54,126 nucleotides of DNA, taken from positions 1 through 54,126 of the forward strand of contig JAFYQR010000207.1 of NCBI GenBank assembly GCA_017559825.1, in the 5' to 3' direction. The notes under the pieces are model-generated. The model made no database searches and was not told the origin of the DNA. It worked only from the letters and a program-made list of their open reading frames with translations. This DNA comes from Thermoguttaceae bacterium. GTDB taxonomy: Bacteria; Planctomycetota; Planctomycetia; Pirellulales; Thermoguttaceae. Shown here piece after piece: positions 8,771-16,510 of the stretch (positions are counted from its first letter, which is position 1; every line of letters begins with the position of its first letter). The translations under genes and the position numbers were made by a program.

Positions 8771-11404
8771 TTAGCGTTTTTTACCGACGAAGAAGACGCT
8801 TTCGATCGAATCCAAGTCGACGCGCAACGTCGTCGCGCCGGTTTTCGCGTCGAACTTTAACGCGTCCGCGTCGAGCGCCGTCGTTTCGCCGGTCGTCGGG
8901 TTCCAACGTTCGAGCGTTTCGAATTCGCCGCGGAGCGTCGCGTCGAACGACGCGGCCGAGTTCGACGAGTTCGCGAAGTAATAAACGTCGAGCCCGTTTT
9001 TGACCTTGTGCAGATATTGCAGCATCCCGTCGAGTTCGTAATCCCAACGCGGAACGACTTTCAGCGTCGGAAGGGTCGTTCCCGGCGCGGCGACAATCTT
9101 CACGTCCGGAACCGGAACGAGATAATCCGCCGCCTTTTGCAGGTTTTCCGTCGTCGGGCGCGGAACGAACGCCGAACGTTCGCCGAAAACGTTCTCTTCG
9201 TAAACGACCAATTTTTCCGGCTCCGCTAACGGCGCGTTCCACTCGCCCGCTTTGTTGATTTCGCGCGCTTGACGGAAATTCTCGGGGAGGCAAATATCTT
9301 CTTGCCCGGTCAAAATCGCGTCGCGCGGCGCTTGCGTTCGCGGGTCGACGCCGAACATCTTCTCGACGGCGGCGCAAACTTCGTCGTCGAACTCGCGCCC
9401 TTCCGCCGCTTGCGACGGGAGCCGCGTCGTCGCGAGAACCGCCCCGCCCGCTTCGTAAAACGCCAAAATCTTTTGCAGGTTCGCCCAAGAAACGACGTCG
9501 GCGCCGGTCAAAACGACCGCGCGATACTCTTCCCAGTTCGCTTGGTTGTTCAAACGGAAAACCGGGCCCGGCGCGGACTTAGCGTCGTCGGTCGCCGCTT
9601 TTTCGACCGAGCATTTCTCGTCGACGATTTGCGGGTGCAGGAACGTGAAGTCGCGCCAAACTTTCGACGTCAACTCCGAACCGACCGCCAAGTAGTCCGT
9701 CTCGCGCGGAAGCAAAATACCGTAAGGATAGTCGCCCTTAACGAACGCGTGTTGGAAATGGAAGAACGCCTTCAAGTTGTCGATCGGGTAAAGGACGCCG
9801 AAGTCGGCGACGTGCCGCCCGCCTTGCAGAAGGAGGCTGTTGCGCGAAACGAAGTCGCCGTATTTCGCCAAAAAGCCGCCCTGCAGTTTCGGGTTGCGCC
9901 AAGAGATTTCCGGCGGAATGTAAACGGTCGCCGGGTCGGTCCAGGTTCCGTGCGGGAGCATAACGTTCCCGCCGCGCGCGAAAATTTCCATCGCCGAGCG
10001 CATCATCGTGTCCGGGCCGAACGTATTGTCGCGGTAGTTGCCGTAAATCTCGACGAAGCAAAGCGGGAAGTCGTAGTTGCACGCCGCCGAAGTCGGGACT
10101 TTGAAGCCGTCGCGGCCGTGTCCGTAGTAGTGAATCGAGTCAAAGAGGACGGCGTCCGAGTTGCGTTGCGTCGCCATCGCGTCGCCGCACATGTCGATCG
10201 GTTGAATAACATACGGGCCTTGCGGGTGCCCGGTCGAGATAACGTCGAGGTTGCGGTCGCGGCGCCATTTGGCGACGAGGCCCGGGTAACCGTCGGCGAA
10301 GAGGCGGTTGCGCGTCGTCCAAAGTCGGTAGCGCGCCGACGGCGTGTCGGGGCCGATCGGGTAAAAGAGCGCCGGATAGTCGAGCGTCGGGTCGACGCCC
10401 CAAAGTTCGCGGTGTTTAGCGTTGAACTCGAGCGCCCAGTTGCGCGAACCGTCCGTTTGCGTGTTTGTAATGTCGTCGAAGAAAATCGACGTGATCGTCG
10501 AGCCAAAGTCGTCCTTAAACTTTTCGTAAAAACGGTCGTAAGTGAGCGTGAAGAAATTTTCGACCGCTTTCGGCGACATATAATCGACGAGTCCTCTCGG
10601 GTCGGAAACGCAAACGAAGAGGAAAATTTTCCATTCCCCTTCCGGAACCGCCCAAGAGACCGTTCCGTCGGCGGCGACGGCGGAGCGAATATCGACGCGC
10701 TCGAACGTTTCGACGTTCATCGCGACCGCCGCTTGCAGAACGCCCTCCGGTTTCCCGAACAAGACCTTGTCGCCCAACGGAATCGGCGATTTTTCCGAAA
10801 AATCGGCCGGGCCCTTGACGCTCCACTCGACTTTGTCGAGCCGCTTGATCGTCGATTCCGGGAACGCCGTCTTTAACCGTCCGCCGGCGCTTCCGCTCGG
10901 GAAGTCGACGTCGTCGTAAAAGACGATTTTCATATCGAGTTCGCGCGCTTTGTCGAGCGATTTTTTGAACTGCGTAAAGTAGCCGTCCGTAAGGTATTTC
11001 GGCGTCGTTTTCGAAACCGGGAGGAACGTGATTCCGCCGAACCCGTTTTCCTTGCCGACTTCGAAAATTTCGCGGATGATTTCGTCCGAAAGTTCGCCGT
11101 TCGTGTGCCAAAGGGGTTGCCCTTTGAGCGGAATTTTCGCGCCCGGCAAAATCGACGGCGCTTCCGCGAACCAACGGCGCAGCGTCTCGACGTCCGCGTC
11201 GACCGCCGCCGAACCAAGGTTCCAACGTTCGACGTCTTTTTCCGCTTCGACGAGCGCCGACGCTTGCGCGTTTTGCGTATTTTGTCCGTTTTGACCGTCT
11301 TGCGCCGAAGCGAAGCCGCCGAACGCCAAGGCCGCGAACGCCGCGACGCCGAAGAGAGCCCAACTCAACCGCTTCAACGTATTTTCTCTATTTTTGCGAC
11401 TCAT
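8771..11404 (-). CDS. Secreted GH106-like glycosyl hydrolase (alpha-L-rhamnosidase type)
   Basis: 877 residues; ATG at 11404 with GGAG 7 nt upstream. Signal peptide residues 1-35 (FGGFASA). A QDGQNGQNTQNAQ linker follows. The N-terminal domain has the order seen in GH106-like proteins: LRRWFAEAP, PLWHTNGELSDEIIREIF, GFGGITFLP, then KIVFYDDVDFPSGSAGG near residues 155-170. Later come FFDDITNTQ, DVISTGHPQGP and a C-terminal beta domain with VYYFANSSN and LERWNPTTGET. The predicted role is cleavage of rhamnose or another deoxy-sugar from extracellular polysaccharide; the substrate cannot be set from sequence. It is monocistronic, with a near-consensus promoter at 11477-11505 and its own terminator. 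Together with the protein at 929-2788 it suggests polysaccharide use. Confidence 0.7.
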   Translation of the reverse strand: MSRKNRENTLKRLSWALFGVAAFAALAFGGFASAQDGQNGQNTQNAQASALVEAEKDVERWNLGSAAVDADVETLRRWFAEAPSILPGAKIPLKGQPLWHTNGELSDEIIREIFEVGKENGFGGITFLPVSKTTPKYLTDGYFTQFKKSLDKARELDMKIVFYDDVDFPSGSAGGRLKTAFPESTIKRLDKVEWSVKGPADFSEKSPIPLGDKVLFGKPEGVLQAAVAMNVETFERVDIRSAVAADGTVSWAVPEGEWKIFLFVCVSDPRGLVDYMSPKAVENFFTLTYDRFYEKFKDDFGSTITSIFFDDITNTQTDGSRNWALEFNAKHRELWGVDPTLDYPALFYPIGPDTPSARYRLWTTRNRLFADGYPGLVAKWRRDRNLDVISTGHPQGPYVIQPIDMCGDAMATQRNSDAVLFDSIHYYGHGRDGFKVPTSAACNYDFPLCFVEIYGNYRDNTFGPDTMMRSAMEIFARGGNVMLPHGTWTDPATVYIPPEISWRNPKLQGGFLAKYGDFVSRNSLLLQGGRHVADFGVLYPIDNLKAFFHFQHAFVKGDYPYGILLPRETDYLAVGSELTSKVWRDFTFLHPQIVDEKCSVEKAATDDAKSAPGPVFRLNNQANWEEYRAVVLTGADVVSWANLQKILAFYEAGGAVLATTRLPSQAAEGREFDDEVCAAVEKMFGVDPRTQAPRDAILTGQEDICLPENFRQAREINKAGEWNAPLAEPEKLVVYEENVFGERSAFVPRPTTENLQKAADYLVPVPDVKIVAAPGTTLPTLKVVPRWDYELDGMLQYLHKVKNGLDVYYFANSSNSAASFDATLRGEFETLERWNPTTGETTALDADALKFDAKTGATTLRVDLDSIESVFFVGKKR

Positions 11405-11476
11405 CGCAATCTCCGTATTCTTTGCAATTTACCGATTCTTAAGCGGCGCTGGCGTCGCGCCGAAAAGTCGCCGTTT

Positions 11477-11505
11477 AATATACCGCGTCGGGCCTCAAAA
11501 GTCAA
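11477..11505 (-). promoter_or_regulatory. Promoter of the GH106-like gene
   Basis: Minus strand TTGACT (11505-11500), 17-bp spacer, TATATT (11482-11477); leader of about 65 nt to the ATG at 11404. Confidence 0.7.
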
Positions 11506-11550
11506 GAAACCGCCGACGCGCAAGTCGATAAATTTGAGAAAAGTTAGGAG

Positions 11551-11729
11551 AAAAACGGCGCCGCGCTCGAGCCCGTCGGCAAGACCGGAACTCGAGCGCG
11601 GAAAATCGAAACGAAAAAGAACGAAAACGCCGCGTCGACGCCGTTCCAAGTTCGCGGTAAGAACGAACTTGTTTCGAAACGCGCCGCTAGGAGAAACGAA
11701 AACGCGCCGAAAAATCGCGCCCGCTTTCG
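11551..11729 (-). ncRNA. Candidate structured small RNA
   Basis: A near-perfect promoter (11736-11764) fires into this 180-nt non-coding stretch. The predicted transcript holds a hairpin CAAGTTCG/CGAACTTG (11647-11654 with 11664-11671) and ends at an 11-bp perfect stem CCGCGCTCGAG/CTCGAGCGCGG (11561-11571 with 11591-11601), followed 5 nt later by U5 (11555-11551). The gap between stem and U-tract is larger than ideal. It could instead be a leader that attenuates readthrough into the GH106-like gene. No known RNA family was recognised. Confidence 0.4.
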
Positions 11730-11735
11730 TTTACG

Positions 11736-11764
11736 ATTATAACGCGACGAAAACGCGCCGTCAA
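11736..11764 (-). promoter_or_regulatory. Orphan near-consensus promoter
   Basis: Minus strand TTGACG (11764-11759), 17-bp spacer, perfect TATAAT (11741-11736). No open reading frame follows before the GH106-like gene, which has its own promoter. Confidence 0.7.
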
Positions 11765-11776
11765 GCGTTTTCGCCG

Positions 11777-11807
11777 TTCAGGCGGGACGCCCGACGTCCT
11801 ACCTGAA
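11777..11807. promoter_or_regulatory. Inverted repeat upstream of the orphan promoter
   Basis: TTCAGG (11777-11782) pairs with CCTGAA (11802-11807), with an inner GGACG/CGTCC stem. It lies just upstream of the -35 box and lacks a U-tract in either direction that would make it a simple terminator. It may be an operator or activator site. Confidence 0.3.
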
Positions 11808-11871
11808 GAAAAAAAACGAAACGCAGTCTCGACAATCCGCAAAGTCTCGCTATTCCAACAAGCGCGGCGAT

Positions 11872-11903
11872 AAAAAAACGCCGACTTCCAAAAGAAATCG
11901 ACG
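11872..11903 (-). terminator. Terminator of lysA
   Basis: Minus strand stem CGTCGATTTC with GGAAGTCGGCG (contains G-U pairs), UUUU loop, followed by seven U residues; 35 nt past the stop codon. Confidence 0.8.
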
Positions 11904-11937
11904 TTTTCCAATTTACGCGCCGCTTTTCAAGCGCCAT

Positions 11938-13221
11938 TTAGAAAATTTCGTTCGCGATCAAGTGTTCGAACGATTGTTTGCGACGAATCAAACGCGGCTC
12001 GCCGTTTTCGATCAAGACTTCCGGCGCCAAGAGCTTCGAGTTGTAATTCGAACTCATCGCCGCGCCGTAAGCGCCCGCGACTTCAAGGATTAAAAAGTCG
12101 CCGACGTTCGCCTTCGGCAAGCGCCGTTTAACGACGTACCCGCCTTCCTCCTGCGTGAAAACGTCGCCCGATTCGCAAAGCGGGCCGCCGACGATCGCGT
12201 CTTCTTCGGCGCCGTTCGACGCGTTTTCGTCGGCGAAAGCGACCGAAATCGGGTGATAGCTCCCGTAAAGGGTCGGGCGCGCCAAGTGCGTGAATCCGGC
12301 GTCGACCAAGTAAAAAACGTTCTCGGCCTGCTTTTTGACCGCTCGGATTTGCGCGACCAAATAACCGCTCTCCGCGACTAAGTAGCGTCCCGGCTCGATT
12401 TCCAGCTCGATTTTGCGTCCGAACTTCGCTTCGAGCGTCGCTTTCGTCTTCGCCCAAAGCGCGGCGTATTCGTTCAAGTCGACGTATTCTTCGCCGCTTC
12501 GATAAGGAATCGGGAGTCCGCCGCCGCAACTGACCGACTCGACGGAATCGCCGAGCTCCGCCGCGAATCGTTCCGCCGCGCCCGCGACCTGCGCCAAGTG
12601 TTCGAAGTCGCTCCCGGAACCGATGTGCAGGTGAAGGCCGTTGATCGTCATTCCGAACTTGGCCGCCGTCGCGACGCAATCGCCGATTTGCTCGAACCAA
12701 ACGCCGTGTTTCGAGAGATCGCCGCCGGTGTTCGTTTTCGCGCTGTGCCCGTGTCCGAAGCCGGGATTGACGCGAATCGTTAGCTTAAAGCCTTGCGAAC
12801 GCTCGCCCAACGCGGCGCCGAGTTGCGCGATCATATCGGGCGAACCGCAGTTGACGACGCAGCCGAACGCCTCGCCGGCGACCAATTCGAGCGCGTCGGC
12901 GTCAAAGATGTCGGCGGTGTACGCGATTTCCTTCGGTTTGAACCCGGCGACCAACGCTCGACGGATTTCGGCGGCGCTCACCGCGTCGACCGCGGCGCCG
13001 CAAGCGCGAATCAGCTTCAAAATCGCGACGTTCGAGCAAGCCTTTTGCGCGTAACGGACGACGTCGAACGCGCCGAGCGACGTCAAATCGGCGACGCGGC
13101 GCTTAATCGACTCCGCGTCGTAAACGAAGAGGGGCGTTCCGCCGAACTCGCGCGCGAGTCGAGCGACCGCGACCCCGGCGATTTCCGTTCGTAAAGTGTT
13201 AAATTCCGGCGCTTTTTGCAT
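11938..13221 (-). CDS. lysA: Diaminopimelate decarboxylase
   Basis: 427 residues. The ATG at 13221 (MQKAPEFN) is chosen over upstream codons because AGGAG lies 7 nt before it. The enzyme converts meso-diaminopimelate to L-lysine in the cytoplasm, using PLP. Seen in the sequence: YAQKA with the PLP lysine near residue 60, HLHIGSG near 199, CGGGLPIPY, the EPGR motif near 277, CESGD near 349 with the active-site Cys of the partner subunit, and GAYGAAMSSNYN near the C-terminus. Length and motif order are typical of LysA rather than of arginine or carboxynorspermidine decarboxylases. It is last in a minus-strand series after folE and the polyprenyl synthase, 109 bp downstream of the latter, and is followed by a terminator. 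Confidence 0.95.
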   Translation of the reverse strand: MQKAPEFNTLRTEIAGVAVARLAREFGGTPLFVYDAESIKRRVADLTSLGAFDVVRYAQKACSNVAILKLIRACGAAVDAVSAAEIRRALVAGFKPKEIAYTADIFDADALELVAGEAFGCVVNCGSPDMIAQLGAALGERSQGFKLTIRVNPGFGHGHSAKTNTGGDLSKHGVWFEQIGDCVATAAKFGMTINGLHLHIGSGSDFEHLAQVAGAAERFAAELGDSVESVSCGGGLPIPYRSGEEYVDLNEYAALWAKTKATLEAKFGRKIELEIEPGRYLVAESGYLVAQIRAVKKQAENVFYLVDAGFTHLARPTLYGSYHPISVAFADENASNGAEEDAIVGGPLCESGDVFTQEEGGYVVKRRLPKANVGDFLILEVAGAYGAAMSSNYNSKLLAPEVLIENGEPRLIRRKQSFEHLIANEIF

Positions 13222-13330
13222 TGACTTTCTCCTTTGTCGCGATTTCTCGCCGCTAATCCTTCTGCGCTTTCCCAGCATTCGTTATCCGATATTGTCGCCG
13301 CTTTTCGGCTTGCGTCGTCAACCGAACGCG

Positions 13331-14350
13331 TTATTTATCCCGTTTGACGACGAAGCGCGCGAGCGCTTCCAGCGCGTCGAACGCTTGCGTTTTTTCTTCG
13401 GAGGATTCGCCGGTTTCGCGGAGCGTCGCGATCATTTCCAGCGATTCGTCGACCAGCGCGTCCGCTTCGGCGCGGGCCGCGTCGACCGCGCCGGACGCCG
13501 TCAACATCGCCGCGAACTCCGAGCGTTCGTCGAGCGAAACGCCCGTTTCCAAACGCTTTAACGTCGACTCGCGCTCCGCCGGACTCGCGTTTTGCAGGTA
13601 AAGAATCAACGGGAGCGTTTCCTTTTTGTTGACTAAATCCGTCCCGAGCGTTTTGCCGGTCTTCGCCTCGTCGCCGACTAAGTCGAGAATATCGTCGACG
13701 ATTTGGAACGCGATTCCGAGCGCCGAACCGAAACGCTCGAACGCCGCCAACGACTCGCCGCGAGCTCCGCCCAAATACGCGCCCATATGCGTCGCGCACT
13801 CGAGAAGCGCCGCCGTCTTCCCGCCGACGATCTTGCGATAATCCGCCGTCGTCAGCGCGAAATTCCCGATCGAGTCGACTTGCAACAACTCGCCCTCGAC
13901 CGTCGCGCGGCAACACGCCGACGTTTTGCGGAACAACGCCAAATCTTCGCATTCGCAAATCAAGTCGAAAGCGCGAGTAATCAACAAGTCGCCGACCAGC
14001 ACCGCCCGCTGCGAATCCCAACGAGCGTTCACCGTCTCAAGCCGTCGGCGGAAGCGCGCGCCGTCGAGAATGTCGTCGTGAACGAGCGACCCGGTGTGAA
14101 TCATTTCGAGCGCCGCCGCGCAGAGGTAATGTCGACGATCGACCGAACCGGCCGCCTTCCCGCAAAGAAGCGTCAACGCCGGACGCAACCGCTTCCCGCC
14201 GAGCCGGAACGAATGGTCGAGATACTCGGAAAACGCCGGGTCGAGCCCGAACAACCGCTCTTTCAAAAGCGCGGTCGTCGCCTCCATCTCGACCGTAATC
14301 GGGCGGTAAAGAAAATCAAGTCCGGCGGCGCGCGGCGTCGTTTCGCTCAT
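13331..14350 (-). CDS. Long-chain all-trans polyprenyl diphosphate synthase
   Basis: 339 residues; ATG with AAGGA 9 nt upstream. It makes a C35-C50-type polyprenyl diphosphate from IPP and an allylic primer, the side chain of respiratory quinones. Visible motifs: GGKRLRPALT, first aspartate-rich motif DDILD (residues 92-96) in HTGSLVHDDILD, and second DDILD near residue 220 in QIVDDILDLVGD. The small residues before the first motif (TGS) match long-chain enzymes rather than FPP/GGPP synthases. A C-terminal Ala/Glu-rich helical tail follows. It lies between folE (120 bp upstream) and lysA (109 bp downstream) on the same strand. The exact chain length cannot be told. Confidence 0.88.
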   Translation of the reverse strand: MSETTPRAAGLDFLYRPITVEMEATTALLKERLFGLDPAFSEYLDHSFRLGGKRLRPALTLLCGKAAGSVDRRHYLCAAALEMIHTGSLVHDDILDGARFRRRLETVNARWDSQRAVLVGDLLITRAFDLICECEDLALFRKTSACCRATVEGELLQVDSIGNFALTTADYRKIVGGKTAALLECATHMGAYLGGARGESLAAFERFGSALGIAFQIVDDILDLVGDEAKTGKTLGTDLVNKKETLPLILYLQNASPAERESTLKRLETGVSLDERSEFAAMLTASGAVDAARAEADALVDESLEMIATLRETGESSEEKTQAFDALEALARFVVKRDK

Positions 14351-14470
14351 CGATGTTCGTCCTTTGTGTTCGCAACGGCGCCGAACGGCCGTTCTTTATT
14401 TTATCCAATTCACGCAAACTCGCCGAATCGACGAATTTGCCCATTTCCGCTATTCCCGTCGCTCTCGTCG

Positions 14471-15052
14471 TTATTTCTTGCGCAGAGCCAACTTCAGGAA
14501 CTCGGCGCGAGTCTTGGCGTAGTCGCGGAACGACCCCTTCATCGCCGACGTAACGCAAAGCGAGCCCGGCTTTTTGATTCCGCGAAGCGTCATGCACGAG
14601 TGCGTCGCCTCGATCACGACGCCGACGCCGCGAGCGTTCAGCTTTTCCATCAGCAGATTCGCGATTGTTTCCGTCATCCGCTCTTGGAGCTGCGGACGTT
14701 TCGCGACCGTCTCGACGACCCGCGCGATTTTGCTCAACCCAACGACGCGACCTTGCGGCAGATAGCCGATGTGCGCCTTCCCGACGAACGGCAACAGGTG
14801 ATGTTCGCACATCGAATGGAAATCGACGTCCTTCACAATCACCATCGAATCGTATTCTTCGGTAAAGAATTTTTGAAGGTGAACCGCCGGGTCTTGGTGG
14901 AGCCCTTGGAACAACTCGGCGTACATCCGAGCGACGCGCTGCGGCGTTTCGATCAGCCCCTCGCGATCCGGGTCTTCGCCGATAGCCAGCAAAATTTCGC
15001 GCACCGCTCGTTCGATGCGCGGCTTGTCGATTCCGTTTCCTTCGCCGTTCAT
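14471..15052 (-). CDS. folE: GTP cyclohydrolase I
   Basis: 193 residues; ATG with GGAG 8 nt upstream. It converts GTP to 7,8-dihydroneopterin triphosphate, the first step of folate synthesis and also the entry to 7-deazaguanine (queuosine) synthesis, relevant because queF lies at 25207. Family motifs: [30 protein letters not shown] with zinc Cys/His, [21 protein letters not shown], and [11 protein letters not shown] with the second zinc Cys. Length is normal for the single-domain FolE type. It follows a small conserved gene by 47 bp, so the two are probably cotranscribed. Confidence 0.96.
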   Translation of the reverse strand: MNGEGNGIDKPRIERAVREILLAIGEDPDREGLIETPQRVARMYAELFQGLHQDPAVHLQKFFTEEYDSMVIVKDVDFHSMCEHHLLPFVGKAHIGYLPQGRVVGLSKIARVVETVAKRPQLQERMTETIANLLMEKLNARGVGVVIEATHSCMTLRGIKKPGSLCVTSAMKGSFRDYAKTRAEFLKLALRKK

Positions 15053-15099
15053 TTCGCGTTCTCCGTCGTTTTCGTCCGTTTTTCAAGATCGTTTCCGCG

Positions 15100-15360
15100 T
15101 CAAAACTTGCCGAGCCGCCGCTCGATGAAATGCGCGAGCGCGGTCGGGTCGTCTTTGGCGATCAACGCTTCGATTTGCGCTTCCGGCACTTCGAGGTTCT
15201 TCATCGCCTGCCCGACGCGTTTCCAAAGCTGCGCTCGTTTTTTCGGCGTTTCGGCCAAGTAAAGCTCGGTCGTCAACTCGCTCAGTTTTTGCCGCATAAT
15301 GTTCGGCTTGTTGTCGTAATACCGTTTGACGATATTTTCTTGATAAGGCGTTCGATCCAT
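15100..15360 (-). CDS. Small conserved planctomycete-type protein of unknown function
   Basis: 86 residues from the ATG at 15360, chosen because AAGGG lies 9 nt upstream and similar proteins, as I recall them, begin M.RTPYQ. An ATG at 15366 and a TTG at 15384 are in frame. The protein is soluble, helical and charged, with the conserved-looking core TPYQENIVKRYYDN near the start and VPEAQIEALIAKDDP near the end. No catalytic motif is visible. It is first in the series with folE, polyprenyl synthase and lysA. I know no function; a nucleic-acid or ribosome-related role would be a guess. Confidence 0.7.
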   Translation of the reverse strand: MDRTPYQENIVKRYYDNKPNIMRQKLSELTTELYLAETPKKRAQLWKRVGQAMKNLEVPEAQIEALIAKDDPTALAHFIERRLGKF

Positions 15361-15518
15361 TCCCATCGGCCCTTGAAAACACAACGCGGCGAGCCGAAGT
15401 CCGCCTTCGCCTCGCGCCGTCGCCTCTTTCGCTTTTTCCGAACGATTTCCGCGATCGCGTTCGCTCTTTTTCTCGTCGTTCGCCGACGGTTCGTCCGACC
15501 CGCGCTCGACGTCCCTTT

Positions 15519-15547
15519 ATTATACGCTTTTTCGGCGTTTCCAAAAG
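15519..15547 (-). promoter_or_regulatory. Promoter of the folE-lysA series
   Basis: Perfect minus-strand TATAAT (15524-15519); the -35 region (CTTTTG at 17 bp) is weak. Transcription would start about 150 nt before the small gene. Confidence 0.45.
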
Positions 15548-15717
15548 GGGGCGCGGTCGAAGAACGCTTCCGAAGCGCGTCGAGCGCGCCGCTCGTTTCG
15601 CGCTTTTCGACGTTTTTTACCCATTCGCCTTATTTTCCCCGCTCGACGCAAACCGTCGTTTCCGCGTCGACGGCGAAGAAAAGACGGACGGAATTTCGCG
15701 GAAATCGTTCGGGGGCC

Positions 15718-15745
15718 TTGTCGACGCCGGAAAAAGAGGTAAAAT
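15718..15745 (+). promoter_or_regulatory. Promoter of infA
   Basis: TTGTCG (15718-15723), 16-bp spacer, TAAAAT (15740-15745), about 130 nt upstream of the infA ATG. The remainder of the 15361-15880 divergent gap holds no gene I can support. Confidence 0.55.
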
Positions 15746-15880
15746 CGTTTGCGTCGCGGAGTCTCTGGGCGCGCTCTTCCCTCTCCTCGACTCTCTTTCG
15801 ACGCGCGGCTCGCCGAGTCGGCGTCGAACGACCGTTCGCATCGGTCGCGACCGACAAGACTCAACGCAAAAGGAAATCGC

Positions 15881-16120
15881 ATGAGCGAAAATCGAGAACA
15901 AAAGACTAAAGAAGAAGCGATTCAACTCTCCGGCGTCGTTACCGAAGAAGTGCGCGGCGCGTTCCGCGTTAAAATCGACGATATGGAACATTACGTTCTT
16001 TGCCGTTTAGCCGGCAAGATGCGCAAATTCCGCATTCGCGTCGTTCCGGGCGACCGCGTCGCCGTCGAAATCAGTCCTTACGACATGGACCGCGGACGCA
16101 TCATTTATCGCGAACGTTGA
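15881..16120 (+). CDS. infA: Translation initiation factor IF-1
   Basis: 79 residues. The ATG at 15881 has AGGA 6 nt upstream, and an upstream in-frame extension is not needed. It is a single OB-fold protein that binds the ribosomal A site during initiation. The family signature is clear: IQLSGVVTEEVRGAFRVKID, LAGKMRKFRIRVVPGDRV and ISPYDMDRGRIIYR, ending as IF-1 usually does. The N-terminal 12-residue charged extension (MSENREQKTKEE) is slightly longer than in E. coli. It is monocistronic here, away from the ribosomal protein operon that often carries it. Confidence 0.95.
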   Translation: MSENREQKTKEEAIQLSGVVTEEVRGAFRVKIDDMEHYVLCRLAGKMRKFRIRVVPGDRVAVEISPYDMDRGRIIYRER

Positions 16121-16510
16121 ATCGCCGTTTCTTTTCGGTCGACCGTTCTTGACCGCCTCCGTCGAGCGTTCGGCGGAGCGTTCCCGTTTTGAACGTCGTT
16201 TTCGACGTCGAAGGCGCCGCGCGGCGAACGCGGTCGTCGACGCTTTTCTATTTCTTGCGTTCGTTTTTTTCTTATTTTCTCTTTTTTAACGTTCCGCATT
16301 CTTTACGAAAAATCCTCGCTTAACGCTTCGAACGCTCTTGACGCGCCGCTCAAAATTCGTTATCGTTCGGCGATTTCTTGTTTTCGACGCTTTTTCGAGC
16401 GTTCGAAACGTTAAACCGCCCCGCTTTCCGCGCCGACGCGAAGCCGTCGAGTCCGGAAATTTCGCTCGCTCGGCCGCAAACCCGCCGCGCGAGCCGTTTG
16501 GAATCCAAAA
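16121..16510. other. Intergenic region downstream of infA
   Basis: 390 bp. A hairpin CTCCGTCGA/TTCGGCGGAG (16157-16178) with a weak T-rich tail may terminate infA. Pyrimidine-rich tracts fill 16240-16290. The promoter at 16338-16366 serves the next gene. A 13-nt perfect palindrome centred on the GGAA of the next gene lies at 16497-16509. No gene seen. Confidence 0.45.
16338..16366 (+). promoter_or_regulatory. Promoter of the FlgI-like lipoprotein gene
   Basis: TTGACG (16338-16343), 17-bp spacer, TATCGT (16361-16366); leader of about 140 nt. Confidence 0.55.

Noticed and set aside
11401..11649. 82-codon minus-strand frame across the candidate small RNA
   Set aside because: It begins without a Shine-Dalgarno, runs through the 11-bp hairpin and the GH106-like promoter, and has no domain.
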